Source: Rhodobiaceae bacterium (GTDB taxonomy: Bacteria > Pseudomonadota > Alphaproteobacteria > RS24). From it: 64,000 bases of DNA. Each line of letters opens with the position of its first letter. The first letter of the stretch is position 1. The position numbers were made by a program, and so were the translations under genes. Below the pieces are notes generated by a model. That model did not search any database, had not been told where the DNA came from, and worked only from the letters and a program-made list of their open reading frames with translations. This document shows positions 30,303-40,427 of this stretch, piece after piece. The stretch is taken from the NCBI GenBank assembly GCA_024645085.1, contig JAHEGN010000011.1, forward strand, positions 1-64,000, written 5' to 3'.

Positions 30303-31193
30303 TTAAGCTCGATAATCCAAGCCCAAAACACGATAGCGTTCGGGGTCTTCTTGCCAATTTTTGCGCACTTTCACGAATAGAAATAAATGCACGCGACAGT
30401 CGAAAATTTCTTCCAATTCTTTGCGCGACTCGGCGCCAATATCTTTAATGGCCTTGCCACCCTTGCCCAGCACAATGGCTTTTTGCCCATCGCGGCGGAC
30501 AAACACTGTTTGCTCAATGCGCACACTGCCATCTTTGCGCGGCTCCCATTTTTCGGTTTCCACGGTCAGCGCATAGGGCAATTCTTGGTGCAGCCGCAAA
30601 AAAAGTTTTTCGCGGGTGATTTCCGAAGCCAACAAAAGCGACGGAATATCTGCCGCTTGATCTTCGGGATAGAGCCATGGCCCATCTGGCATGCGCGCGC
30701 CCAGCGTGTCTTTCAAGCGCTGCAGACCATCGCCAGAGAGAGCCGAGATGAGGAACGTATCTTTGAAGGCGACGATTTCATTGAGTTTTTGTACAAGTCC
30801 CAACAGCGTATCGCGGGCCACGGTGTCGATTTTATTGAGCACTAAAGACACGGGCTTTTTCGAGGTTGAAAGACGCTCCAGGGCAATATCGGTCTCAGGT
30901 GATTTGGCATGCGCCGCATCGAGCACCAAAAGCACTTCATCGGCATCATCAATGCCGAGCCAAGCCTCATTGACCATGGCCCGATCAAGGCGCTGTTTGG
31001 GCTCAAAAATACCCGGCGTATCAACCAGAATAATCTGCGCCTCATTGTGCATAACAACGGCGCGCAACCGCATGCGGGTGGTTTGCGCCTTTTGCGTCAC
31101 AATCGCCACTTTCTGCCCGACCAAAGCATTGGACAGTGTTGACTTACCCGCATTTGGCGGGCCAACGACCGCAACGAAACCACATTTTTGCAT
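30303..31193 (-). CDS. era: GTPase Era
   Basis: 296 residues. Era assists 16S rRNA 3'-end maturation and 30S assembly. The G-domain has GPPNAGKSTLSNAL (G1), TTRMR (G2), LVDTPGIFEP (G3) and LVLNKIDTVA (G4). The C-terminal KH domain carries IVLGKGGKAIKDIGAESRKE. The frame is open upstream, but the ATG at 31193 overlaps the rnc stop as TAATG and gives the family start (MQKCGFVAVVG), so I use it. Confidence 0.96.
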   Translation of the reverse strand: MQKCGFVAVVGPPNAGKSTLSNALVGQKVAIVTQKAQTTRMRLRAVVMHNEAQIILVDTPGIFEPKQRLDRAMVNEAWLGIDDADEVLLVLDAAHAKSPETDIALERLSTSKKPVSLVLNKIDTVARDTLLGLVQKLNEIVAFKDTFLISALSGDGLQRLKDTLGARMPDGPWLYPEDQAADIPSLLLASEITREKLFLRLHQELPYALTVETEKWEPRKDGSVRIEQTVFVRRDGQKAIVLGKGGKAIKDIGAESRKELEEIFDCRVHLFLFVKVRKNWQEDPERYRVLGLDYRA

Positions 31194-31882
31194 TAATTCT
31201 GACCTTTCGACGTCATTTGTTTCAAACAATCAGCCGCCGCCAATTGCTCCGCCATTCGGCGTGATTTGCCCTTTGCCACGGCCTGCGCCTCTTGGGTGCG
31301 AACGATGACGGTAAATTCTGGCGCATGGGCCGGGCCTTGTTGATCAATAATCTCATAATCGGGCAAGGGCTGACCGCGCTTCATTGTCCATTCTTGCAAC
31401 GCAGACTTATGGTCAATCGGCGCTTCAACTTGTTTATCATAATGTGGCGCCCAATGGGTCATAATCACCTGCCGTGCCACTTCAAGCCCGCCGTCGAAAT
31501 AAACCGCCGCTAAAACCGCCTCACAGGCATTGGCCAAAATATTATCGGTCATGCCAGTATTGCTCATCGCGGCCTTATCAGCCTGAATAATCGCACCAAG
31601 GTCGATTGTCTTGGCAATTTGCGCGCAGGTTTTGCGGCTCACCAATTGCCCTAAACGACGGGCCAAATCGCCTTCGCTTTCACCGCTATAACGGGACAGT
31701 AAATCTTCGGCAATGACCAGGCCCAAGACCCGATCACCGAGAAACTCTAAATGCTCATTATCATCGTCAACATCAAGGCTGGCATGGCGCACGGCGCGCT
31801 CAAGCCAGCTTTTGTCGGCGAAGTCATAGCCCAATTTGGCAGTAAAGTTGTGCAGCGCTTTGGTGTCTATCGGCATGCTCAT
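31193..31882 (-). CDS. rnc: Ribonuclease III
   Basis: 229 residues. It cleaves double-stranded RNA, notably rRNA precursors. The catalytic motif NEHLEFLGDRVLGLVIAEDL is intact, with the second acidic site in NILANACEAVLAAVYFDGG. A C-terminal double-stranded RNA-binding domain begins near 155 (DHKSALQEWTMKRGQPLPDY) and ends QAVAKGKSRRMAEQLAAADC. Its ATG overlaps the lepB stop by four bases (ATGA). Confidence 0.96.
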   Translation of the reverse strand: MSMPIDTKALHNFTAKLGYDFADKSWLERAVRHASLDVDDDNEHLEFLGDRVLGLVIAEDLLSRYSGESEGDLARRLGQLVSRKTCAQIAKTIDLGAIIQADKAAMSNTGMTDNILANACEAVLAAVYFDGGLEVARQVIMTHWAPHYDKQVEAPIDHKSALQEWTMKRGQPLPDYEIIDQQGPAHAPEFTVIVRTQEAQAVAKGKSRRMAEQLAAADCLKQMTSKGQN

Positions 31883-32661
31883 TCAACCCAATTGAGCAAG
31901 CGGCTATACCGAATGGCGCTCGGCCATTGCCATATTTTCCACACGGGCGTCATGTCATCAAATGAGAAAAACAGGATTTGCGCTGGTCCAACCAAATTTT
32001 CATGCGGCACATAGCCGACATAGCGGGTTACGCGACTGTCGGCGGAATTGTCGCGATTGTCGCCCATCATGAAATAATGACCAGCCGGTACGCGATAAAG
32101 ACCAGTATTATCCGCCGGCCCATTTTCAACCTCATCAAGCACAAAATAGCTGCGCCCGTTGGGCAAGGTCTCGCGATAACGACGGAAGGTTTTTTGCCCG
32201 CCATCGCGGCCCGCTTCGGTAAAGTTTTCAACCGCTTCACGCGGCACGGCCTGACCGTTCAAAATCACCACCCCATTACGCATTTGGATGGTGTCGCCCG
32301 GCAAACCAATCACCCGTTTGATAAAATCAGTGCGATTGTCGGCCGGTAATTTGAATACCACCACATCGCCGCGTTCGGGCGCCCCCGCCATTATGCGTCC
32401 GTCCATAATCGGCGGGCTAAACGGCAGGCTGTGGCGCGAATAGCCATAGCTAAATTTTGACACAAATAGAAAATCGCCAATCAATAATGTCGGCTTCATT
32501 GAGCTCGAGGGAATATTAAATGGCTGGAAGAAGAAGGAGCGAATAATCAGCGCTATGACGACAGCCCATGCCAGCGTTTTGACGTTGTCGCGCCATGTTT
32601 CGGGTTTTTTCGTCTCCGATATTTTATCTGCTTGCGCGCGTCTGAAAATATTCCAAGCCAT
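31879..32661 (-). CDS. lepB: Signal peptidase I
   Basis: 260 residues. One N-terminal membrane segment (TLAWAVVIALIIRSFFFQPF) precedes the periplasmic protease domain. The catalytic Ser is in IPSSSMKPTLLIGDFLFV and the general-base Lys in TDFIKRVIGLPGDTI; the box E motif GHYFMMGDNRDNSADSR is also present. It removes signal peptides from exported proteins. It is coupled to acpS upstream (TAATG) and rnc downstream (ATGA). Confidence 0.96.
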   Translation of the reverse strand: MAWNIFRRAQADKISETKKPETWRDNVKTLAWAVVIALIIRSFFFQPFNIPSSSMKPTLLIGDFLFVSKFSYGYSRHSLPFSPPIMDGRIMAGAPERGDVVVFKLPADNRTDFIKRVIGLPGDTIQMRNGVVILNGQAVPREAVENFTEAGRDGGQKTFRRYRETLPNGRSYFVLDEVENGPADNTGLYRVPAGHYFMMGDNRDNSADSRVTRYVGYVPHENLVGPAQILFFSFDDMTPVWKIWQWPSAIRYSRLLNWVE

Positions 32662-33086
32662 TAGTTTTTCTTTTCTATATCTGCTGCGGTTTTGGGAACG
32701 GCGGAAATAATCACAATGGCCTGAGCCAGCGGAAAATCATCAGTGATGGTGAGGTCAATTTGTGGACTCATGCCGGCTGGGGTTATTTTTTCTAGCCGCG
32801 CCAAGGCGCCATTGGTGAGCACCAATGTTGGTTTGCCGGAGGGTAGATTAGCCACCCCCATATCGCGCCAAAACACCCCCTGGCGTAACCCCGTGCCGAG
32901 CGCTTTGGCGCAGGCTTCTTTGGCGGCAAATCGCTTGGCATAAGAGGCGGCGCGCATCATGCGGCGGTCAGAGCGTTTTTGCTCGGTCTGGGTAAATACG
33001 CGATCGATAAACCGCTGGCCAAAACGCTCCAGCGTTTTCTCAATACGTTGGATATCAATCAAATCATTGCCAAGGCCAATGATCAT
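32661..33086 (-). CDS. acpS: Holo-[acyl-carrier-protein] synthase
   Basis: 141 residues. It transfers 4'-phosphopantetheine from CoA to ACP. The two metal-binding motifs are [19 protein letters not shown] near the start and [18 protein letters not shown]. The final 20 residues extend past the usual end and are of no evident function. Start and stop overlap pdxJ (ATGA) and lepB (TAATG). Confidence 0.95.
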   Translation of the reverse strand: MIIGLGNDLIDIQRIEKTLERFGQRFIDRVFTQTEQKRSDRRMMRAASYAKRFAAKEACAKALGTGLRQGVFWRDMGVANLPSGKPTLVLTNGALARLEKITPAGMSPQIDLTITDDFPLAQAIVIISAVPKTAADIEKKN

Positions 33087-33850
33087 GACTGCGCCATTGC
33101 TTGGGCTCGCGCCGCTTGCATCAGCTCACGCATTTTGATAATTGCCGCTTCCAGCCCGATGAAGATTGCCTCGCCAATCAGAAAATGCCCAATATTGAGC
33201 TCAACCATTGACGGAATAGCGGCAATTGGCCCGACAGTGTCGAAACACAGGCCATGGCCGGCATGAACCTCAAGGCCCAGCCTATCAGCCATTTGTGCGG
33301 CTTGCTGCAAGCGCGCCAGCTCGTCATTCATGCGCGCCTCATCGCCATCGTGAAAGGCATGGCAATAAGTGCCGGTGTGTAATTCAACAATATCAGCACC
33401 GCATTTATGCGCCGCCTCAACCTGTTCAGCCACCGGATCGATAAACAGCGAAATGCGAATACCAGCCTGTTTCAGCGGGTCAATAATATATTGCAGCTTA
33501 TTGCCCGCAGCGCGCACATCCAGCCCGCCCTCAGTGGTTACTTCTTGGCGCTTTTCCGGCACTAAACAACAGGCATTTGGCTTGTGGCGCAGGGCAATGG
33601 CGCACATCTCGTCAGTGGCCGCCATTTCGAGATTGAGCGGCAGGCCGATATTTTCAGCCAAAGGGGCAATGTCGTCATCGCCAATATGCCGGCGGTCTTC
33701 GCGCAAATGCGCCGTAATGCCATCAGCCCCCGCCCGTTTGGCCGCTTCCGCCGCCCGCACAGGGTCTGGCAAACCGCCGCCACGGGCATTGCGTATGGTG
33801 GCCACATGGTCAATGTTTACACCTAATCGCAATTTTTTATGGTCTGACAT
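33083..33850 (-). CDS. pdxJ: Pyridoxine 5'-phosphate synthase
   Basis: 255 residues of the PdxJ TIM barrel. It condenses 1-deoxyxylulose 5-phosphate with 3-amino-1-phosphohydroxyacetone. Family motifs are [44 protein letters not shown] and [16 protein letters not shown], ending [16 protein letters not shown]. It starts in a one-base overlap with the DUF2062 gene and ends inside the acpS start. Confidence 0.96.
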   Translation of the reverse strand: MSDHKKLRLGVNIDHVATIRNARGGGLPDPVRAAEAAKRAGADGITAHLREDRRHIGDDDIAPLAENIGLPLNLEMAATDEMCAIALRHKPNACCLVPEKRQEVTTEGGLDVRAAGNKLQYIIDPLKQAGIRISLFIDPVAEQVEAAHKCGADIVELHTGTYCHAFHDGDEARMNDELARLQQAAQMADRLGLEVHAGHGLCFDTVGPIAAIPSMVELNIGHFLIGEAIFIGLEAAIIKMRELMQAARAQAMAQS

Positions 33851-34440
33851 TAAGCGGCATCTCCGTTCATAGGTTTGTTGGCGTTGCGCTGGGCAAGGTC
33901 ACGGCGTTTCTTTTCAATACGAAAGCCACGGCGTTTTTGATAAATCTTTATCGCCCATAGGCTTGGGTAATAGGTCGCAACCCCCAACGCAAGCCCGACT
34001 GGCAAAGAGCCGACCAGCATTGGTAAAATAACCGGCTGAAAAAGTTCCAGTGGTTTGTCAATAATCAGCCCAAAACTGAGCGTCGGCAATTCTGATAGAC
34101 GACCATTGCCGCCCATTATCAAAGAACCCGACGAATAAGTGGCAAGCCAAATGAATGGAAAGGTAAATGGATTGCCAACCCATGTGCCAGCCACGGCGGC
34201 GAGAAAATTGCCGCCAATGAAATAAACAATCAAGCCAGCCCATAAAATATGCGTGCCGAGAAGCGGGTTGGCTGAGATGAAGCCGCCAACAGCCAAACCC
34301 AGAGCAATATTATGCGGGCTGCCTTGCAGTCGAACCGTGCGACGCCATAAATACAGTGTGGCCCGCTTCCAGCCTTCGCGAGGCCAGAGAAATTGCCTTA
34401 ATCGTTGAAGCGCAGTAAGCGGATTGCGGCGTTTAAACAT
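33850..34440 (-). CDS. DUF2062 membrane protein
   Basis: 196 residues with three hydrophobic segments. The DUF2062 pattern is seen in GSPHNIALGLAVGGFISANP, VAGTWVGNPFTFPFIWLATY and PMLVGSLPVGLALGVATYY. The function of the family is unknown; in alphaproteobacteria it is regularly encoded between pyrE and pdxJ, as here. The C-terminus is basic (KKRRDLAQRN) and probably cytoplasmic. Confidence 0.85.
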   Translation of the reverse strand: MFKRRNPLTALQRLRQFLWPREGWKRATLYLWRRTVRLQGSPHNIALGLAVGGFISANPLLGTHILWAGLIVYFIGGNFLAAVAGTWVGNPFTFPFIWLATYSSGSLIMGGNGRLSELPTLSFGLIIDKPLELFQPVILPMLVGSLPVGLALGVATYYPSLWAIKIYQKRRGFRIEKKRRDLAQRNANKPMNGDAA

Positions 34441-34463
34441 GAACGACTACCCTCCCTGGTAGA

Positions 34464-35048
34464 CTATTTAAGTCCGCGACTGCCCGGTTTAATGGCCGGT
34501 GTGTCCTGCAAATCCTCTGGCACCTGATCGGCCTCAAAGGTCTCAAAGGAAACTTGCGCAAGCGACTCAAGGTTCACTCCGATATTAGCGGTGCCAGCAG
34601 AACGGTCAATCAAACATCCTGCGCCAACCACTTGCCCGCCATGCGCATGTATCGCTTCAATCGCCTCGCGCGACGACAGGCCGGTGGTGACAATGTCTTC
34701 AATCATCACTGTGCGCGCTTGGGCGGCCAGCTCAAAACCACGCCGCAGGGTGAACGTGCCGTCGACGCGCTCTAAAAACATTGATGGCACGCCTAAGGCG
34801 CGAGCCACTTCATGGCCGATAATCAAACCGCCCATGGCCGGCGCGACAACGCATTCAATCTCAGTGTCAATTGAGGCGCGCAATTTATCGGCCAATGCCT
34901 CGGCCAAACGCGCCGCCCGGCGCGCATCCATCAACACGCGGGCGCATTGCAAATAATTACGGCTGTGCAGACCTGACGACAAAACAAAATGCCCATCAAG
35001 CAAAGCTTGGGCATCACGAAATTCTTGTAACACGTGTTCTGGTGTCAT
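34464..35048 (-). CDS. pyrE: Orotate phosphoribosyltransferase
   Basis: 194 residues. It joins orotate to PRPP in pyrimidine synthesis. The PRPP-binding motif is VMIEDIVTTGLSSREAIEAI; other features are DGHFVLSSGLHSRNYLQCA and VVAPAMGGLIIGHEVARALG. The usual length is about 190-230. It lies 15 bp after rsh and 23 bp before the DUF2062 gene. Confidence 0.95.
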   Translation of the reverse strand: MTPEHVLQEFRDAQALLDGHFVLSSGLHSRNYLQCARVLMDARRAARLAEALADKLRASIDTEIECVVAPAMGGLIIGHEVARALGVPSMFLERVDGTFTLRRGFELAAQARTVMIEDIVTTGLSSREAIEAIHAHGGQVVGAGCLIDRSAGTANIGVNLESLAQVSFETFEADQVPEDLQDTPAIKPGSRGLK

Positions 35049-35062
35049 CAGCTATCCTTTAC

Positions 35063-37243
35063 TTACTCAAACAAGACGCGCGACACAAAACTTACCACAC
35101 TGCTGCCCTTTAAGGCGTCGATAAGTTGCGTCACATGGTCGACGTCGCGCACTTCAATATCAATTTTCAAATCACAAAAATCATCATTGCGCTGGGTGAT
35201 CGCCAAATTCAGAATATTGGCATCAAAATCCGCAATGGTCTGGGTGATGGCGCTGAGCGCACCGGTTCGGTTGACCGCCGTCATTTGCAAACGCGAGCTA
35301 AACAATTGATCGCGCCGGTGGTTGCCCTCATCATCCCAATGCATGCTCACCCAACGCTCGCGCTGGTTTTCGTAATTTTCCAAAATCGCAGCGGCGCGCG
35401 GGTAAATCACCACACCCTCGCCCATGGTGACAATGCCGACAATATCATCGCCCGGCAGCGGGAAACAATTTTCAGCGACTTTCACCGCGGTTCCGTAAAG
35501 CGCACCATTGACCGGCACCGCAACATTGTCGAGACGGCGGCGGCGTCCGGGAGCGCCAATCAAGGCCCGCATAGCACCAGCCAGAGCAGCGCGCCTGCCA
35601 CGGCGGCGGCGTTGCGGGAACACCGCCATTAAAACTTCTGCAGCGCCCAATTCCCCGCGACCGACATCGGCATAAAGCTCGCTCAATGTGGCATATTTCA
35701 GCACCCCAAGGGCGCGCTCGAGAACCGGCTTACTCAGCACTTTGTCTTCGCTGTCAAAAATACTCTTCAGCATGTTTTGGCCAAGTTCGGCATAGGCCGC
35801 TTGCTGACTTTCACGCAAGGCTTGGCGAATGGCAGCGCGCGCCTTACCGGTTTTGGCGTGGTGCAACCAAGCCTCGGTCGGCAACTGGTTTTTGTCGCAA
35901 ATGACTTCAATTTCATCGCCATTTTTCGGCGAGGTGCGGAACGGTAAATTTAGGCCATTAATCCGCACACCGGTGCATTTATTGCCAATATCCGTGTGCA
36001 CAGCATAGGCGAAATCCAGCGCTGTGGCGCCGCTTGGCAGAGCAATCAGGCGACCTTTGGGGGTGAAGCAAAACACCTGATCGGTAAATAATTCCAATTT
36101 GGTGTTTTCCATAAATTCTTCGGCCGTTTCACCGGTGCGAATTTGCGCCACCATTTCTTGCAGCCAGGTGAAGGGCTGAATATCGCTGCCACTCAGGGCT
36201 TTGCCGCGCGCTTCTTTATAGGCCCAATGCGCCGCCACGCCATTTTCGGCGACATCATTCATTTGTTCGGTACGAATTTGAATCTCAACCCGCTGATTAT
36301 TCGGGCCAATCACCGTGGTGTGCAAAGAACGATAGCCATTGACCTTGGCGGTCGAAATATAATCCTTATAGCGGCCCGGCACACATCGATAGGCTTGGTG
36401 CAAAACGCCGAGCGCTTGATAGCAGGCATCCTCATCTTTGACGATAACGCGATAGCCGAAAATATCGGATAATTGCTCAAGCGACAGGGCTTTGTGCTGA
36501 ATTTTCCGCCAAATCGAAAACGGGCGTTTTTGCCGACCATAGACTTTGGCGTGCAGGCCTTTTTCAATCAGTAAGGTGGAAAACTCATATGCGATTTCAT
36601 TCAGCATATCGCCGCTTTCGGCAACCAATTCAGCGAGCCGATCTTGCAGCGTGTCGCGAGCGCTTTTGTTTAATTGGCCAAAAGACAAATCTTCCAATTC
36701 TTCGCGGAAAGCCTGCATGCCCATACGGCCGGCCAATGGCGCGTAGATGTCTAATGTCTCTTGCGCAATGCGGCGACGTTTGTCTTCTGAGCTGATAAAA
36801 TGCAGGGTTCGCATATTGTGCAAACGGTCGGCCAGTTTGACCAATAAAATGCGCACATCATTGGCCGTGGCCAGCAATAATTTACGGAAATTTTCGGCCT
36901 GCGCACTGCCCTCTGAAGAAAGCTCCAACATGGATAATTTGGTGACGCCATTGACCAAATCGGCAATTTCGGCGCCGAAAAGGCTTTTGATCTCGTCAAA
37001 ATTAGTGTCGGTATCTTCAATTGTGTCGTGCAATAGCGCCGTTGCAATGCTTGCGCAATCAAGCCGCAAGTCGGTTAAAATACCGGCAACTTCAACGGGG
37101 TGGGAGAAATAGGGATCGCCGGAAGCGCGCTTTTGGTCGCCGTGTTTCTGGGTTGCAAAAACATAAGCGCGGTTGAGCAATTCCTCATCCGCTTGCGGTT
37201 CATAACTGGAGACACGGTCAATTAATTCATATTGGCGCATCAT
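35063..37243 (-). CDS. Bifunctional (p)ppGpp synthetase/hydrolase (RelA/SpoT homologue)
   Basis: About 726 residues. The HD hydrolase domain is intact (YFSHPVEVAGIL and ATALLHDTIEDTD), as is the synthetase domain (VYGRQKRPFSIWRKIQHKAL, YKDYISTAKVNGYRSLHTTV, VEIQIRTEQM). TGS (VFCFTPKGRLIALPSGATAL) and C-terminal ACT domains follow. It makes and destroys the stringent-response alarmone and is probably the main Rsh enzyme. The frame opens with GTG at 37258; I use the ATG at 37243, with GTGGAG upstream. It lies next to rpoZ. Confidence 0.95.
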   Translation of the reverse strand: MMRQYELIDRVSSYEPQADEELLNRAYVFATQKHGDQKRASGDPYFSHPVEVAGILTDLRLDCASIATALLHDTIEDTDTNFDEIKSLFGAEIADLVNGVTKLSMLELSSEGSAQAENFRKLLLATANDVRILLVKLADRLHNMRTLHFISSEDKRRRIAQETLDIYAPLAGRMGMQAFREELEDLSFGQLNKSARDTLQDRLAELVAESGDMLNEIAYEFSTLLIEKGLHAKVYGRQKRPFSIWRKIQHKALSLEQLSDIFGYRVIVKDEDACYQALGVLHQAYRCVPGRYKDYISTAKVNGYRSLHTTVIGPNNQRVEIQIRTEQMNDVAENGVAAHWAYKEARGKALSGSDIQPFTWLQEMVAQIRTGETAEEFMENTKLELFTDQVFCFTPKGRLIALPSGATALDFAYAVHTDIGNKCTGVRINGLNLPFRTSPKNGDEIEVICDKNQLPTEAWLHHAKTGKARAAIRQALRESQQAAYAELGQNMLKSIFDSEDKVLSKPVLERALGVLKYATLSELYADVGRGELGAAEVLMAVFPQRRRRGRRAALAGAMRALIGAPGRRRRLDNVAVPVNGALYGTAVKVAENCFPLPGDDIVGIVTMGEGVVIYPRAAAILENYENQRERWVSMHWDDEGNHRRDQLFSSRLQMTAVNRTGALSAITQTIADFDANILNLAITQRNDDFCDLKIDIEVRDVDHVTQLIDALKGSSVVSFVSRVLFE

Positions 37244-37275
37244 GGTCTTATACTCCACTCGCGCATGTGAATCGC

Positions 37276-37680
37276 CTAATCAGACAGGCCGCCCCGACCG
37301 CTATCTTTTGGGGTCGCTGCTTCCATTGATTGCAAGGCAGCCAAAATATCGTCTTCGCTCATCTCAGCCATGTTTTCGGCCGGTGCTTCTTCGTGACCAA
37401 AGGTTTGCGGGCCAGCCAAAGGCATGATGACGTCTTCATCTGGCTCATCAATATCAATTTGTTTTTGCAAGGAGCTGACCAAGTCTTCGCGAATTTCGCT
37501 TGGAATGAGTTTTTCTTCGGCAATCTCGCGCAGCGCGACAACCGGATTTTTGTCATTATCGCGCTCAACAAGGATTTCAGCGCCTGCGGACATGCCGCGC
37601 GCTCTGTGTGAGGCGACCAAAACCAGCTCAAACCGGTTGGTGACTTTATCTACGCAATCTTCGACGGTGACCCGAGCCAT
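37276..37680 (-). CDS. rpoZ: RNA polymerase subunit omega
   Basis: 134 residues. It begins [20 protein letters not shown] and contains [18 protein letters not shown] and [14 protein letters not shown], the omega core. After residue 75 an acidic tail of about 60 residues follows, with [13 protein letters not shown] and [14 protein letters not shown]; such tails are common in alphaproteobacterial omega subunits. The frame is open 45 bases further upstream, but this ATG gives the conserved N-terminus. It sits in front of rsh. Confidence 0.95.
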   Translation of the reverse strand: MARVTVEDCVDKVTNRFELVLVASHRARGMSAGAEILVERDNDKNPVVALREIAEEKLIPSEIREDLVSSLQKQIDIDEPDEDVIMPLAGPQTFGHEEAPAENMAEMSEDDILAALQSMEAATPKDSGRGGLSD

Positions 37681-37753
37681 GATGTAAACTCCTAAGTTAT
37701 TGTTTTTATCTATGCCTTTTACCAAGATTTCGCAAGGAAAAAGTCACGAAACG

Positions 37754-38248
37754 TCACGATTTGAGGCGTTTTACGCTGTTGAGCTCGCCAATTGGCAGAT
37801 CAGCCAGCAATTGCGCGATATGACGACCACTAACCGGATGACGCCACGCCGGCGCGATTTGGCGCAAAGGCTGTAGCACAAAACCACGTTGCGCCAAACG
37901 CGGGTGCGGTAAATCAATACGATGCTGGCAGCGTTGCCCGCGATAATCGAGAATATCAATGTCCAATGTGCGCGGCCCCCATTTTACCCGTCGGCGGCGG
38001 CCAAATTCAGCCTCAATGGCGTGGCACTCAGCCAACAGCCCCAAGGGCGCCAGATTGCTGCTAACCGCCAGCACCGCATTGACATAAGCGGCCTGGCCAG
38101 CCGGCCCCACCGGCGGCGTTTGGTAAAGCGGCGAGCGCGCGTGCACCCGCAAACGCGCCCGAGATAAGCGCGCGATTGCCGCCTCCATTAAGGCTTCACT
38201 GCTGGCAAATGCGCCAGATAAATTGCTGCCAAGCGCAAGATAAATCAT
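37754..38248 (-). CDS. folK: 6-hydroxymethyldihydropterin pyrophosphokinase
   Basis: 164 residues. It pyrophosphorylates the pterin precursor of folate. It begins MIYLALGSNLSG, has SPLYQTPPVGPAGQAAYVNA, and the substrate-binding RVKWGPRTLDIDILDYRGQR followed by LPHPRLAQRGFVLQPLRQI. The length is normal. It is upstream of rpoZ on the same strand and divergent from the uracil-DNA glycosylase across 76 bp. Confidence 0.95.
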   Translation of the reverse strand: MIYLALGSNLSGAFASSEALMEAAIARLSRARLRVHARSPLYQTPPVGPAGQAAYVNAVLAVSSNLAPLGLLAECHAIEAEFGRRRRVKWGPRTLDIDILDYRGQRCQHRIDLPHPRLAQRGFVLQPLRQIAPAWRHPVSGRHIAQLLADLPIGELNSVKRLKS

Positions 38249-38324
38249 ACCGACCCCTTGTTGGTGACTGGCTTATGACAGATGCCAGTTGCTGGCAAGC
38301 CCCCGCTGCTCTTATACTGGCGCG

Positions 38325-38972
38325 ATGACAGATTCAATATCCCCCCTGCCGGCCGCTGATTGTGCGATTTGCCCACGATTGGCCGACTATCGCCGCGACA
38401 ATGCCGGCGCCCATAGCGATTGGTTCAACGCCCCCGTGCCGTGTTTCGGCGACCCGCAGGGGCAATTATTGATTGTCGGCCTGGCCCCCGGCGTGACCGG
38501 CGCCAACCGCACCGGACGCCCGTTCACCGGCGATTGGGCTGGCGATTTATTATATGAGACGCTGGCCAAATTTGGCTTTTCTAGCGGCCGCTATGACCGC
38601 CATATTGGCGACGGGCTGCGCTTGCAAAATTGCATGATCACCAATGCAGTGCGCTGTGTGCCGCCGCAAAACAAACCAACCGGGCCGGAGATCAATAATT
38701 GCCGACCGTTTTTACGGGCCCGCATTGACAGCCTGCCGCGCGTCAAAGCGATTTTATCTTTGGGACGTATTTCGCATGAAAGCGTGCTGCGCAGCCTCAA
38801 TGTGAAACTGAAGGATCACGCTTTTGCCCATGGTGCGGTGCATGATATCAATGGCTTAGCGCTTTATGACAGCTATCATTGCTCGCGCTATAACACCAAT
38901 ACGCGGCGCTTGACGGTGGCCATGTTTGAGCAGGTCTTTGCCACTATTCGCGACGATTTGGCAATTGCTTAA
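38325..38972 (+). CDS. Uracil-DNA glycosylase, family 5 (UDGb)-like
   Basis: 215 residues. It belongs to the Fe-S UDG superfamily; LIVGLAPGVTGANRTGRPFT is the UDGb form of motif A, lacking the acidic catalytic residue of family 4. Cysteines for a 4Fe-4S cluster are plausible in DCAICPRLADY, ITNAVRCVPPQNKP, NNCRPF and the C-terminal YHCSRYNTNTRR. Motif B is YHCSRYN rather than the HPS of classical UDG. It removes uracil, and in UDGb also other deaminated bases, from DNA. Its stop abuts the converging smpB stop with no gap. Confidence 0.88.
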   Translation: MTDSISPLPAADCAICPRLADYRRDNAGAHSDWFNAPVPCFGDPQGQLLIVGLAPGVTGANRTGRPFTGDWAGDLLYETLAKFGFSSGRYDRHIGDGLRLQNCMITNAVRCVPPQNKPTGPEINNCRPFLRARIDSLPRVKAILSLGRISHESVLRSLNVKLKDHAFAHGAVHDINGLALYDSYHCSRYNTNTRRLTVAMFEQVFATIRDDLAIA

Positions 38973-39455
38973 CTATTTCAGCAGGCGGGCTTTTTGCCGC
39001 TGCCAATCGCGTTTTTTCTCGTTTTCACGCCGGTCTGCCTTTTTGCGACCGCGCGCCAAGCCAATCAGGCATTTCACCAGACCTTGCTCATTGAAATAAA
39101 TCTTCAGCGGCACCACGGTCATGCCGTCGCGCTGCACGGACGACATCAGCTTGTTCAACTCGCGCCGGTGCAGCAGCAATTTACGCGGCTGGGTGGCTTT
39201 GTGATTGTGCCGATTGCCGCCGCTATATTCGGGTATGTCGGCATTCATCAAAAACCCCTCGCCTTTTTCAAAATTGGCATAGGAATGGGCCAAATTAGCC
39301 TGCCCTTGACGCAGCGATTTTACTTCTGTGCCTTGCAACACCAGACCAGCTTCAAATGTGTCAACGACTTCAAAATCTCGCCGCGCGCGACGGTTTTCGG
39401 CAATCGTGCCATCGCCCGCTGTGTTTTTTTTCCGACCGCCGCTTTTCGAAGACAT
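38973..39455 (-). CDS. smpB: SsrA-binding protein SmpB
   Basis: 160 residues. It delivers tmRNA to stalled ribosomes. Family features are [52 protein letters not shown]-like [19 protein letters not shown] and the basic tail [19 protein letters not shown]. It lies 4 bp after dapA on the same strand. No ssrA gene is in the window. Confidence 0.96.
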   Translation of the reverse strand: MSSKSGGRKKNTAGDGTIAENRRARRDFEVVDTFEAGLVLQGTEVKSLRQGQANLAHSYANFEKGEGFLMNADIPEYSGGNRHNHKATQPRKLLLHRRELNKLMSSVQRDGMTVVPLKIYFNEQGLVKCLIGLARGRKKADRRENEKKRDWQRQKARLLK

Positions 39456-39459
39456 CGGA

Positions 39460-40332
39460 CTAAATCAGACCCAGCTCGGCCAAGGCGGCGTCAACTTGCG
39501 CCCGCGTGGCCGCCGTGGCTGGCAATAGCGGCAAGCGAATATCTTCAGCGCAATGACCAAGCCGCGCCATCGCATATTTAATCGGCGACGGGCTCGACTC
39601 GCAAAATAACGCGCGAATGAGCGGCACTAATTTGGCCTGCATGGCTTCCGCCGTGGCAATATCGCCGTCGAGGCTGGCGTTTTGCATGGCGGCGCATAAA
39701 TCTGGCACAATATTGGACACCACCGAAATACACCCGCGCCCGCCCTGCTTGTTAAAGGCGACGGCGCTTTCATCTTCGCCTGATAATTGAATGAAATCAG
39801 CCCCACACTGTGCCGCTTGCTGGCCGACGCGCGCCATATCGGCGGTGGCATCTTTGACGCCAATAATATTATCGCGCTTGGCCAAAACGCCCATAGTCTC
39901 CGGCGTCATGTCAACAATACTGCGACCGGGAATATTATAAATCACAATCGGCAAAGCGCTGGCGTCGCTGATCGCCTCAAAATGCGCGATCAATCCGGCC
40001 TGCGTCGGCTTATTATAGTAAGGTGTGACGTGCAAAACCGCATCGGCGCCAGCTTTGGCCGCGTGCTGGGTAAAAGCCACGGCTTCGGCGGTGGAATTAG
40101 AGCCAGCACCGGCAATCACCGGCACCCGACCGGCGACCGCCTCAATGCAAATTTCAACAACACGCTGATGCTCGCCATGGCTCAGCGTCGGTGACTCGCC
40201 GGTGGTGCCGCATGGCACCAAGCCATGACTGCCCTGCACGACTTGCCAATCAACCAATTTGGCAAAAGCCGCTTCATCGACGGCGCCGTTTTTGAACGGC
40301 GTAATCAGGGCGGTGTTAGAACCATGCAACAT
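39460..40332 (-). CDS. dapA: 4-hydroxy-tetrahydrodipicolinate synthase
   Basis: 290 residues. It commits aspartate semialdehyde and pyruvate to lysine and peptidoglycan precursor synthesis. The Schiff-base Lys is in [17 protein letters not shown], the catalytic Tyr in [18 protein letters not shown] and [13 protein letters not shown], and [18 protein letters not shown] binds pyruvate. The length is typical. Upstream of its ATG a 95-bp gap separates it from the divergent SDR gene. Confidence 0.95.
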   Translation of the reverse strand: MLHGSNTALITPFKNGAVDEAAFAKLVDWQVVQGSHGLVPCGTTGESPTLSHGEHQRVVEICIEAVAGRVPVIAGAGSNSTAEAVAFTQHAAKAGADAVLHVTPYYNKPTQAGLIAHFEAISDASALPIVIYNIPGRSIVDMTPETMGVLAKRDNIIGVKDATADMARVGQQAAQCGADFIQLSGEDESAVAFNKQGGRGCISVVSNIVPDLCAAMQNASLDGDIATAEAMQAKLVPLIRALFCESSPSPIKYAMARLGHCAEDIRLPLLPATAATRAQVDAALAELGLI

Positions 40333-40427
40333 GGGTGTCTCCGAAATTCAGTTTTTTCTAGCAACAGCGCTATAATGGCGGCAACATAGCATAATGTTTT
40401 GATGCAACTAAAGAAAAAGGCTGAGTA

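Noticed and set aside
31193-31229. A longer Era with 12 extra N-terminal residues
   Set aside because: The extra codons lie inside rnc, and the TAATG overlap with the family-typical start MQKCGFVAVVG is a better explanation.
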